Below are positions 1 through 6,186 of a stretch of DNA of 6,823 nucleotides, piece after piece. Position 1 is the first letter of the stretch. The number at the start of each line of letters is the position of its first letter. The notes under the pieces were generated by a model that saw only the letters and a list, made by a program, of their open reading frames with translations, was not told the origin of the DNA and made no database searches. This DNA comes from Bacteroidota bacterium (GTDB lineage Bacteria; Bacteroidota; Ignavibacteria; UBA10030; UBA8401). The DNA is taken from contig JAVBYH010000256.1 of the NCBI GenBank assembly GCA_030824175.1, positions 1-6,823 on the forward strand. Direction: 5' to 3'. Both the position numbers and the translations under genes were made by a program.

Positions 1-587
1 ATGTGCTGCTTGTTCTCCGCGTTGTCCACAAAACCGACGGGATCCATGCCGAGCTGCGGATTCGAACGGAGCTCCTTCACGATCATCGAGCCGGCCACAC
101 CGGCGCCCACGATGAGCACCCGCTTCGTATCGGCGTCGATCGTGCCGCGTTCGTTGTACACATAGACGAGCCGGATCGAAAACCTCACGCCGCCGATCGT
201 CAGCATCGTCAGCACGCCGTCGATAATGGGAATGGAGTTCGGAAATTCAACGGGAATGTAACCGAGGGGTTTGAGCACGAGAAAAAATGCGATCGCGCAG
301 AGCACCCACGACGACACCGTGGCATACGCGAGGATGGCAATCTCGTCCACGCTCGCATAGCGCCAGAACCGGTTATAGAAGCGGAACACATTGAACACAC
401 CCATTTTAATGACGAGCGCCATTCCCGTGTAGATCGCCAGCGGCACGGCAAATCGGACTGCCGCACCAGCGTCCTCGAATCGCGCCACGAGTGCAACGAG
501 CGGGATCAGGGACAGAATTAGGAGATCGGTGAAAAGGAGGTGTTTGTTCCGAAGCTTGAGGATCGTCGAAAAGAGGAATTTTTGCAT
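1..587 (-). CDS. WbpM/CapD/PglF-type membrane-bound nucleotide-sugar 4,6-dehydratase, N-terminal part (runs off left edge)
   Basis: I translated this by hand from the ATG at 587; the frame stays open for 195 codons to the window edge, so the C-terminus is missing. The protein starts MQKFLFSTILKLRNKHLLF and has four predicted membrane helices (about residues 20-36, 45-67, 85-107, 121-142). It carries the family signatures YNRFWRYASVDE (71-82) and GGVRFSIR (132-139), then a first Rossmann fold with GAGVAG (161-166). It aligns without gaps to the dehydratase at 4931-2847. By family knowledge, the missing part should hold a second Rossmann/SDR domain that dehydrates a UDP-HexNAc. A good ribosome site, GGAAG at 597-593, sits 5 nt before the ATG. 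The gene starts 18 nt after the barrel gene ends, so co-transcription is likely. Whether it is full length cannot be seen. Confidence 0.88.
   Translation of the reverse strand, partial: MQKFLFSTILKLRNKHLLFTDLLILSLIPLVALVARFEDAGAAVRFAVPLAIYTGMALVIKMGVFNVFRFYNRFWRYASVDEIAILAYATVSSWVLCAIAFFLVLKPLGYIPVEFPNSIPIIDGVLTMLTIGGVRFSIRLVYVYNERGTIDADTKRVLIVGAGVAGSMIVKELRSNPQLGMDPVGFVDNAENKQH
45..94. repeat. 50-bp near-identical repeat shared by the two dehydratase genes (copy A)
   Basis: This is the counterpart of 4353-4402, with 48 of 50 bases identical. It lies in the partial dehydratase gene and encodes the same sixteen residues following the GAGVAG loop. Confidence 0.8.
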
Positions 588-605
588 GATGTCTTCCGGT
601 TACAA

Positions 606-2252
606 TTAGAAATCGTAATACAAATTTCTGAATGAACTCCTGAGTCCGAACGATACCGTCATCGACTCCTGAACGGAGGGGACGGATGGAACGGATGAAG
701 AAGCGGAAAGCCGTCTGTACACCCCGCCCACTTCGACCCTGAGATTGGTGAGGGGGTTTAAAACATAGGCGAGCCTGAAATCCGCATAGAGCAGATTCGT
801 CTTCACGCCGTTGCCGATGTAGACGCCGTAATTGCCCGGGCGGGCATTGTAGCTTTTATAAATATCTTTTCCGAAGCTGACAGCCGACATATCGTCGCCG
901 TATCTCGCAACATTCAACTGACCATACAGGTCGAACCGGCCGTGCGCGTATTGTGCAATCGACACCGACTCGTAGAAGTTCGCGCCGAGCGGATGCGCCA
1001 GGCTCTGGTTGTAGTGTCCGTAGTTTTTCAGCGGGTCGAGGTGCGAATACGTGTACGGGGACACGAGGTTCACCTCCGTCTGCACAAACAATCCGGCGAT
1101 CCCCGCCGGCTCGAACGATTTGACGCCGACCTGCACGCCGTATTTATTTGCCCAGTACCCGTCGTTCTTGATGTATTCGCCGATCGTCATTTCATCGATC
1201 AACAGTTGGCCGTAGAGCGTCGTCCGGTCGGACGCGAGATAGCTCCAATTCATTCCCATCAGTACATTATCCGGAGAATTCAGCGAAAAATCCACTGGCC
1301 GGAGGAAAATGATGGGGTTCAGGTAATTCCATTCGAAACCGCGGTAGAAGATCGAATCCTGCGGCAGCCAGATGATCCCCTCAAAGAACCCGAGGGCCAG
1401 CCGGTCCGTCACATTGAAGTCCAGGTAGTGGAACACGCCGCCCTTCTTGTCCCACGGTATAATATCCCCGCCGCGGCTGCGTGTGATATCCTGAAATTCC
1501 GTCCACAGGCACATGTATTTTATTTTCCAGACATCGGCAGTCACTTTCACGAAGGGATAATTGAACGCCGCATCGGACAAGAGGAGCGACCGGTATCCGT
1601 CGCCGATAAAATTTTTGCCCTGTCCGCCCTGCACGCCGACGTATTTCGACGGCCTGTACGACAGCACGGCGGACGAATAGGCGAAGTCGAACGATTCCGG
1701 ATCGTAATATTTCGCCATGCCCTGCCCCGGCACGATGCCGTACTTCCTCACGTACCTGTCGACATACCCGGGGAACTTCGCCTGATTCTCGTAGAATTCC
1801 GATGTGAACGAAAAATTCCGGGTAATCGATCCGCCCACGGCGAAGCCGCGCGTGTTCACCATCGTATTCCTGGCACCTATCACATCCCGTCCGAGCTGAA
1901 GATCGGGCAGAACATCGGCATACAACCTGTAGTCGTCCGACACGATATCGAAGAGATGCTCGCTGAATAGTTTCCGGGAGAACCAATTCCCGCCAGAGCT
2001 ATCGACGACACGGCCGATACTCAGCACGGAATCGTAGGCAGCATTCGGGGAGAGATCGCGAAGTTCGAACGGACGGATGGAACTGTGGACGCCGTTTGCT
2101 CTATTATAGATGGATCCCGAGAGGCGGTTATAGAGCGAGTGATCGAGGGGAAGCACTTCGGTCTGTGAGAAGACGAGGCCAGGAGCAAGAATATTGCCGA
2201 GAGCCGCCATGCAAGCCGCAAGAAGAAGAGAACAACGATTCGGAAGCCGCAT
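606..2252 (-). CDS. RemB/Wzi-like outer-membrane beta-barrel protein (capsule assembly Wzi family)
   Basis: This is a 548-aa protein when started at the ATG at 2252. A TTG at 2285 would add 11 residues but places a non-signal stretch before the secretion signal, so I prefer the ATG. Residues 1-29 form a signal peptide (MRLPNR, hydrophobic core, VFS) with likely cleavage before QTEV. The mature part has alternating aromatic/polar strands and ends LYYDF, a C-terminal aromatic typical of BAM-inserted barrels. The stretch GKNFIGDGYRSLLLSD (about 212-227), preceded by VPGQGMAK and DFAYSSAVLSYRPSK, is the pattern I know from Bacteroidota proteins annotated as gliding protein RemB or capsule assembly Wzi. 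In E. coli, Wzi anchors capsule at the cell surface; that role here is inference, supported by the flanking sugar dehydratase genes. The ribosome site is weak (GGGG only 3 nt from the ATG). An early LAAC could mimic a lipobox, but it lies too far inside the signal. Confidence 0.85.
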   Translation of the reverse strand: MRLPNRCSLLLAACMAALGNILAPGLVFSQTEVLPLDHSLYNRLSGSIYNRANGVHSSIRPFELRDLSPNAAYDSVLSIGRVVDSSGGNWFSRKLFSEHLFDIVSDDYRLYADVLPDLQLGRDVIGARNTMVNTRGFAVGGSITRNFSFTSEFYENQAKFPGYVDRYVRKYGIVPGQGMAKYYDPESFDFAYSSAVLSYRPSKYVGVQGGQGKNFIGDGYRSLLLSDAAFNYPFVKVTADVWKIKYMCLWTEFQDITRSRGGDIIPWDKKGGVFHYLDFNVTDRLALGFFEGIIWLPQDSIFYRGFEWNYLNPIIFLRPVDFSLNSPDNVLMGMNWSYLASDRTTLYGQLLIDEMTIGEYIKNDGYWANKYGVQVGVKSFEPAGIAGLFVQTEVNLVSPYTYSHLDPLKNYGHYNQSLAHPLGANFYESVSIAQYAHGRFDLYGQLNVARYGDDMSAVSFGKDIYKSYNARPGNYGVYIGNGVKTNLLYADFRLAYVLNPLTNLRVEVGGVYRRLSASSSVPSVPSVQESMTVSFGLRSSFRNLYYDF

Positions 2253-2293
2253 TTTCCCCAAGTTCAACACCTTCGCGGGTAGCAATTGTAGGA

Positions 2294-2320
2294 GATCGAA
2301 AGACTGTCAAAGATTCGATC
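2294..2320 (-). promoter_or_regulatory. Inverted repeat in the leader of the barrel gene (operator or 5' UTR hairpin)
   Basis: Perfect 7-bp arms GATCGAA (2320-2314) and TTCGATC (2300-2294) flank a 13-nt loop. The repeat begins 2 bp downstream of the predicted -10 box and would span the expected transcription start. That is where an operator or a leader hairpin would sit. It is not followed by a run of T, so it is not a convincing terminator for the upstream gene. A 7-bp repeat can occur by chance. Confidence 0.35.
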
Positions 2321-2322
2321 CT

Positions 2323-2351
2323 AATATACGAAGAAGTTTTTGGTTACACAA
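2323..2351 (-). promoter_or_regulatory. Candidate promoter for the barrel gene and the dehydratase behind it
   Basis: On the minus strand, TTGTGT (2351-2346, three of six matches to TTGACA) lies exactly 17 bp before TATATT (2328-2323, five of six matches to TATAAT). The -35 element overlaps the stop codon of the orphan membrane-domain gene. Transcription would start near 2316 and leave a leader of about 64 nt before the ATG at 2252. A second pair, TTGACA (2310-2305) and TACAAT (2290-2285), is closer to consensus but only 14 bp apart, which is too tight for a standard sigma factor. Neither matches the Bacteroides-type TAnnTTTG box. Confidence 0.4.
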
Positions 2352-2850
2352 CGTCATCGCGCTGCGCGGCCGCGGCGCGGACCCGTTTGGCATGAGCGGC
2401 GAGATTCGCCCGTTCGTTGAAGCGATAAAAGACGCGCACCGAAAACCGAACGCCGCCCACGACGAGCATCGTGAGAATGCCGTCGATAAACGGGAACAAT
2501 CGGGGAAATTCCTCTGGTATGAGCCCGGTCGGCTTGAGCACGACGAAGAATAGTAAGGTGCAGAATATACCCGACGCCAGCGTGGCGAATCCGAGCGTCA
2601 CCAGCTCGTCGAGCGTCGCGTACCGCCAGAGGCGGTTATAGAAGTGGAATATGTTGAACACGCTCAATTTGATGACGAGCGACGACAGCGTGTATATAAT
2701 GAGCGGGAGCACGAAAGTCACTGCATCGGACATCGTATTCATGCGCACTGCATAGGAGATAAGGGGAATGATTGAAAGGAAGACGACATCCATCGCGAAG
2801 AGATGTCTGTTCCGCATCCTGAGAATCGTCCTTAGTATGCCTTTTTTCAT
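2344..2850 (-). CDS. Orphan WbpM/CapD-type N-terminal membrane domain, without catalytic domains
   Basis: This 168-aa protein is a paralogue of only the membrane part of its neighbour's product. Residues 17-157 align without gaps to residues 29-169 of the dehydratase at 4931-2847, with 76 of 141 identical by hand count. It keeps four predicted helices and the signatures SSLVIKLSVF (56-65), YNRLWRYATLDE (71-82), PFIDGILTML (120-129) and GGVRFSVR (132-139). After AKRV (154-157), where the neighbours continue LIVGAG into the first Rossmann fold, it instead reads RAAAAQRDDVV and stops. It therefore has no NAD-binding glycine loop and no active site, and cannot be a dehydratase alone. The ATG overlaps the upstream stop as ATGA, so translation is probably coupled; GGGGTG lies 5 nt before the start. 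It could be a partner or assembly subunit of the full enzyme, or a decayed duplicate. No homologous continuation follows the stop. Confidence 0.82.
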   Translation of the reverse strand: MKKGILRTILRMRNRHLFAMDVVFLSIIPLISYAVRMNTMSDAVTFVLPLIIYTLSSLVIKLSVFNIFHFYNRLWRYATLDELVTLGFATLASGIFCTLLFFVVLKPTGLIPEEFPRLFPFIDGILTMLVVGGVRFSVRVFYRFNERANLAAHAKRVRAAAAQRDDVV

Positions 2851-4931
2851 GCGAGCACCCCGATGTTTACCATGCCGTTCAGCCGATCGAGCGCCGGATT
2901 AAAATATTGAGGAATGATCGCCTTCAGCAGCTCATTCGAGTAGTCCGAGTCGCCCGAGCGTGCGGCGATCAGGAGGTGTTCGATATTGAACGAGAACTCC
3001 TCCCGCTCCCGCTCCAGATCGCGGGCAAGCTTCAACGATTCCCGCCTTAATTCAGCATGTGCCTCTGTATCGGTCCCCGCATCGGCACGCGGATCGGCCG
3101 CCGCATCGCTGAACGCCGCCTTCAGTTTCAGCGCGCTGTCGTTGACGCAGACGAAAATTTTCTCGTGACTCGAGCGCATCGCCTGTTCGTGTTCGTAGAA
3201 GAGCTCTTCGTGCATCTTCTCGCCCTCTATGAGACCCGTGAATTTGATATCGACGTCGTTGCCTTCCTGCAGACCGCTCAGGCGGATGAGGTCGCGCGCG
3301 AGATCCACGATTTTGATGGGCTCTCCCATATCGAGCACGAACGTCTCGCCGCCGTTGCCGAGCACGCCGGCCTGCAGCACAAGCCTCACCGCCTCGGGGA
3401 TCGTCATAAAGTATCGCGACACATCCGGATGGGTGATCGTCACGGGACCGCCGTTGCGGATCTGATTCTTGAAGATGGGCACCACACTGCCGCGGCTGCC
3501 GAGCACATTACCGAAGCGCACGACGACGAACGGACACTTGCGCCGCGCGGCTGCATCGCCCACAACGAGTTCCGCCACACGTTTCGTCACGCCCATCACG
3601 CACATCGGATTCACCGCCTTGTCGGACGAGATCATAACGAGCTTTTGCACACGGTGAAGCGCGGCCAGCTCAACTAAATTCTGCGTGCCCAGCACATTGT
3701 TCGTCACAGCGTCGGGAATATTCGTTTCCATCAAACCCACATGCTTGTGCGCGGCGGCGTGGAAGATGATCTGCGGCTTGCACTCCTCCATCACGTGTTC
3801 CATTCGCTCGCGGTCGCGAATGTCCGCGATGACGGTCTTGAACTTCACCGCCCCGCTGATCGCCACGCCCTGCTGTGTCTTCATCTCATTGTGAATCGTG
3901 AAGATCGAATTCTCCCCATGACCGAGCATAATGAGTTCCTTCGGGCGGAACCGTGCGATCTGCCTGCACAGTTCACTGCCAATGGAACCGCCCGCCCCGG
4001 TCACCATCACGCGCGCGCCGGAGATGAGCTTCTCGATACTATCCTCGTCCACCGTCACGATATCCCTGCGCAGCAGATCCTCGATCGACACCTCGCGCAG
4101 CTGTGAGACCGCCGAGCCCGAAAGGATCTCGTAGACGCCCGGGATCGTCTTGCTCTTCACCTTGAGTTCCTTGCATGCCTGCACCACATCGCGAATCACC
4201 TTGCCCGACACGGTCGGCATTGCAATGATCACTTCACTGATGCCGTGTATATCCACGATGACGGCAATATCAGACAGGCGGCCCATCACCTCGACGCCGT
4301 GAATGTACATATGCTGCTTGGGCAGCGCATCGTCGACGAAGGCAACGGGCGTCATGCCGAGCTGCGGATTCGACCGGAGCTCCTTCACGATCATCGATCC
4401 GGTAACGCCCGCACCGACAATGAGCACCTTCTTCGACGTAACGTTGTCGATACGCCGTTCACTGAACGCATACACGAGGCGAATGGCGAACCGCACGCCG
4501 CCGACAAGCAGCATCGTGAGGATGCCGTCGATGAACGGAATGGAATTCGGATACGACATCGGAACGAGACCCGCCGGTTTCAGCACAGCAAAAAAAACGA
4601 CGATGCAGACGATCCACGACGAAAGCGTCGCAATCGCAAGCGTCCCGATCTCGTCTACACTTGCATAGCGCCAGACGCGGTTATAGATATGCAGCGCATA
4701 GAACACGCTCAGCTTGATAACGAGCGAGGTCAGGGTCACAACAAGCAGGGGCGTACCGAATGCCGCGGTATCCGACATACTTTCAATCCGCAGCATTAGC
4801 GCGACAAATGGAACGAACGTCAGAATTACACAATCGACCGCAAAGAGCGAGAGTTTCCCCAGACTCAGATTGAGAGAAAAGAAGCCCTGCTGCAGTGCAG
4901 TATTCCTGTTGGAGGCCGGAGGATGCGTCAA
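2847..4931 (-). CDS. WbpM/CapD/PglF-type membrane-bound UDP-N-acetylglucosamine 4,6-dehydratase family protein
   Basis: This 694-aa inner-membrane enzyme is predicted to dehydrate a UDP-HexNAc to its 4-keto-6-deoxy form for surface glycan synthesis. Four N-terminal helices span about residues 30-155. The first Rossmann fold has GAGVTG (173-178), and the SDR dehydratase domain (PF02719-like) has TGAGGSIGSE (311-320), HAAAHKHV (391-398), ISSDKAVNP (434-442) and VRFGNVLGSRGSVVPIF (471-487). The position equivalent to the SDR tyrosine is Met446, followed by Lys450, and Ser435/Ser436 lie just upstream. This SMK-type triad is known for the large WbpM-like enzymes, so it is normal here. Residues 605-650 form an Ala/Asp/Glu/Arg-rich insertion before the usual C-terminal helical segment ending IIPQYFNP. 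The start is uncertain: TTG at 4931, with GAAGG 9 nt upstream, is the longest option. A CTG at 4895 has AGGA 8 nt upstream and aligns best with the paralogues' first methionine. No in-frame ATG exists before the first helix. Confidence 0.93.
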   Translation of the reverse strand: MTHPPASNRNTALQQGFFSLNLSLGKLSLFAVDCVILTFVPFVALMLRIESMSDTAAFGTPLLVVTLTSLVIKLSVFYALHIYNRVWRYASVDEIGTLAIATLSSWIVCIVVFFAVLKPAGLVPMSYPNSIPFIDGILTMLLVGGVRFAIRLVYAFSERRIDNVTSKKVLIVGAGVTGSMIVKELRSNPQLGMTPVAFVDDALPKQHMYIHGVEVMGRLSDIAVIVDIHGISEVIIAMPTVSGKVIRDVVQACKELKVKSKTIPGVYEILSGSAVSQLREVSIEDLLRRDIVTVDEDSIEKLISGARVMVTGAGGSIGSELCRQIARFRPKELIMLGHGENSIFTIHNEMKTQQGVAISGAVKFKTVIADIRDRERMEHVMEECKPQIIFHAAAHKHVGLMETNIPDAVTNNVLGTQNLVELAALHRVQKLVMISSDKAVNPMCVMGVTKRVAELVVGDAAARRKCPFVVVRFGNVLGSRGSVVPIFKNQIRNGGPVTITHPDVSRYFMTIPEAVRLVLQAGVLGNGGETFVLDMGEPIKIVDLARDLIRLSGLQEGNDVDIKFTGLIEGEKMHEELFYEHEQAMRSSHEKIFVCVNDSALKLKAAFSDAAADPRADAGTDTEAHAELRRESLKLARDLEREREEFSFNIEHLLIAARSGDSDYSNELLKAIIPQYFNPALDRLNGMVNIGVLA
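4353..4402. repeat. 50-bp near-identical repeat shared by the two dehydratase genes (copy B)
   Basis: This segment matches 45-94 at 48 of 50 positions in the same orientation. It encodes GSMIVKELRSNPQLGM just after the first Rossmann glycine loop. Both differences are synonymous third-position changes (GGA/GGC and CGG/CGT). Sequence on either side is clearly more diverged, so the identity looks like a short island. Confidence 0.8.
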
Positions 4932-5032
4932 TGCGTAACGCCTTCGCTATTACGCAGCTGGGGCAGTTCGACCAGACTCGATTTCCGAAGGAAGTTGCCG
5001 GTAGGTAGTAAATATTTATCCGGATCACTCAT
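4928..5032 (-). CDS. Possible 34-aa leader peptide ORF, stop overlapping the dehydratase start
   Basis: An ATG at 5032 opens a 34-codon frame beginning MSDPDKYLLPTGNFLRKSSL and ending EGVTH before TGA at 4930-4928. The stop shares TTGA with the TTG start of the dehydratase at 4931, the same 4-base overlap geometry seen at the two ATGA junctions in this window. It begins 17 nt after the dockerin gene stops and fills the gap between the two genes. There is no clear Shine-Dalgarno sequence before the ATG. The peptide is soluble and mixed-charge, and I recognise no family. It may be a translated leader that couples the genes, or a chance ORF. Confidence 0.4.
   Translation of the reverse strand: MSDPDKYLLPTGNFLRKSSLVELPQLRNSEGVTH
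4932..4956 (-). promoter_or_regulatory. Hairpin abutting the TTG start of the dehydratase
   Basis: Perfect 7-bp arms TGCGTAA (4956-4950) and TTACGCA (4938-4932) enclose an 11-nt loop TAGCGAAGGCG. The loop carries the only Shine-Dalgarno-like string, GAAGG, and the TTG start at 4931 follows the 3' arm directly. A ribosome finishing the 34-codon ORF would open this stem, which suggests coupled translation. There is no T-run, so it is not a terminator. Confidence 0.4.
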
Positions 5033-5049
5033 GAGGTGCGTCGCCAATA

Positions 5050-6186
5050 TTAGTGCGGAACGGCTGTCGAAATAATCTTACCGTAGTTCATAAGGAATAC
5101 ATTGTAGTCCGATCCTGTGACTGCTCCACTCATATCCAAATCAGTCGTCAGGTATCCATGCTCAATATTTTGGAAACATGTATAGAATACATTATAATCA
5201 GAGCCGGTCAGCCGCCCATCACTGTTCGCATCGCCCGCCGCCATACCATACATTCCAACAGCGAGCAATTGCATCGCTTCCTTGCCATAGGCTGTCGACT
5301 GGCCGGCAGTAAAATCGATGACCGGTGATGTAATGTCTACGGGTGTCTGCGTTCCGTTCATGACCGCAACGTGGTTCCGATGTTTCACCACGATGTAATA
5401 ATTGCCAGCAGGGACATTGAATCGGAGTAAAGAAACTCCATCGATGTCGACGATGCGGCCATCTTCTAAAAGAAATCCAGCTCTGGAAGCTACGGTCAAT
5501 ACAGATGCTGTGCCCGTTCTCAGTTCAACTAGGATCCAGTCGATTATTGCACGGTTGATGGAAAAAACATTGTAATCGACCGTTTCGGCGCCCGCATACA
5601 ACCATGGCGCGGAACGGTATGGTTGGACCAGCGGCAGATCATTATTCACGTTCAGCAAATTATCCATAAGTCGCGAGACGGGATTAAATGGCCCCTGTAG
5701 CATGACGCGACAATTGACCGAAGCCAGAATTTGCATGGATGCATTCTGAATCGTGCACGTGATTGGGATCTCGGGAGGGGTGATCAGAGACGATGATGCA
5801 ATAGAAAACGTAACTGCGCCGGCTTTCCGCGGGACGAATGTCAGCGAAAAAAGATTCCCAGTACCCGATACAGTTGTACCACCAAGGATTGCCTGATCGA
5901 CTGTTATGATATTCGGATTTCTCGCCGACGGCGGCGCCACAAACGTGACTGCGCCCGGCAAGAAATCCCCGCGCACCACTCCTTTATAGGTTACCAGGTC
6001 GCTCGGAAAGTCCACGGTCACGCTTGCGGCCGTCACATTCACCCCACTCACAACGGATACCGCAAGAGTGATCGTACCGTTTCCATCGACCGAAGCAGAC
6101 GATGGCACGAGCCTCACAATTGTCTGGGCCATACCATCGATCGTCATGCAACAGACTGCGATCAGGATCAGAATGGGCATTCTCAT
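5050..6186 (-). CDS. Secreted cohesin-domain plus dockerin-type calcium-binding protein
   Basis: This is a 378-aa exported protein. Residues 1-20 are a signal peptide (MRMPILILIAVCC to GMA) with likely cleavage before QTIV; a second ATG two codons in is an alternative start. Residues 22-155 resemble a cohesin fold, with VRLVPSSASV, a VTAASVTVDFPSDLVTYKGV strand pair and NLFSLTFVPRKAG. Residues 160-275 match a module I recognise from Bacteroidota/Ignavibacteria surface proteins: VMLQGPFNP, QPYRSAPW, IIDWILVELRTGT, and AGNYYIVVKHRNHVAVM. The C-terminus has two dockerin type I loops, GDANSDGRLTGSDYNVF (318-334) and TDLDMSGAVTGSDYNVF (348-364), with Asp/Asn at the calcium positions. It ends IISTAVPH and lacks a T9SS sorting domain of its own. 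Its ATG overlaps the stop of the upstream T9SS cargo gene as ATGA. A surface or extracellular role is inferred; no catalytic site is visible. Confidence 0.83.
   Translation of the reverse strand: MRMPILILIAVCCMTIDGMAQTIVRLVPSSASVDGNGTITLAVSVVSGVNVTAASVTVDFPSDLVTYKGVVRGDFLPGAVTFVAPPSARNPNIITVDQAILGGTTVSGTGNLFSLTFVPRKAGAVTFSIASSSLITPPEIPITCTIQNASMQILASVNCRVMLQGPFNPVSRLMDNLLNVNNDLPLVQPYRSAPWLYAGAETVDYNVFSINRAIIDWILVELRTGTASVLTVASRAGFLLEDGRIVDIDGVSLLRFNVPAGNYYIVVKHRNHVAVMNGTQTPVDITSPVIDFTAGQSTAYGKEAMQLLAVGMYGMAAGDANSDGRLTGSDYNVFYTCFQNIEHGYLTTDLDMSGAVTGSDYNVFLMNYGKIISTAVPH

Noticed and set aside
3..521. Plus-strand frames at 3-521 and 4245-4799 that resemble each other (HAELRIR, ELLHDHR)
   Set aside because: They resemble each other only because both are antisense to the paralogous dehydratase genes; the sense frames carry the conserved motifs.
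942..1970. A 342-codon open frame on the plus strand
   Set aside because: It is antisense to the barrel gene, which has a signal peptide, family motif and C-terminal aromatic. The plus-strand translation is Arg/His/Val-rich with no recognisable domain, as expected of a shadow frame.
1381..1986. A 201-codon minus-strand frame inside the barrel gene
   Set aside because: Arg/Cys-rich translation in another frame of a well-supported gene, with no motif.
2253..2285. TTG at 2285 as start of the barrel gene
   Set aside because: It has no ribosome site and adds 11 residues ahead of an otherwise standard signal peptide that begins at the ATG at 2252.
2344..2390. The orphan protein's tail AAQRDDVV as a scar of an internal deletion, by likeness to LLRRDIVTV in the full enzyme
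   Set aside because: Only a few residues agree and the nucleotide match is short and gapped; not enough to claim a deletion junction.
2282..2400. A frameshift hiding the rest of a full-length third dehydratase
   Set aside because: No frame after the stop shows GAGxxG or other Rossmann sequence; the next 90 bases are AT-rich, promoter-like sequence, then the barrel gene's signal peptide.
4783..5028. An 81-codon minus-strand frame overlapping the dehydratase 5' end
   Set aside because: It overlaps the first helix in a different frame, where the in-frame protein matches both paralogues. Its translation shows no family features.
5567..5577. DYNVF occurring three times in the cohesin/dockerin protein
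   Set aside because: Two copies belong to the dockerin repeats. The third, in the middle module, uses different flanking sequence and codons and is probably coincidental.
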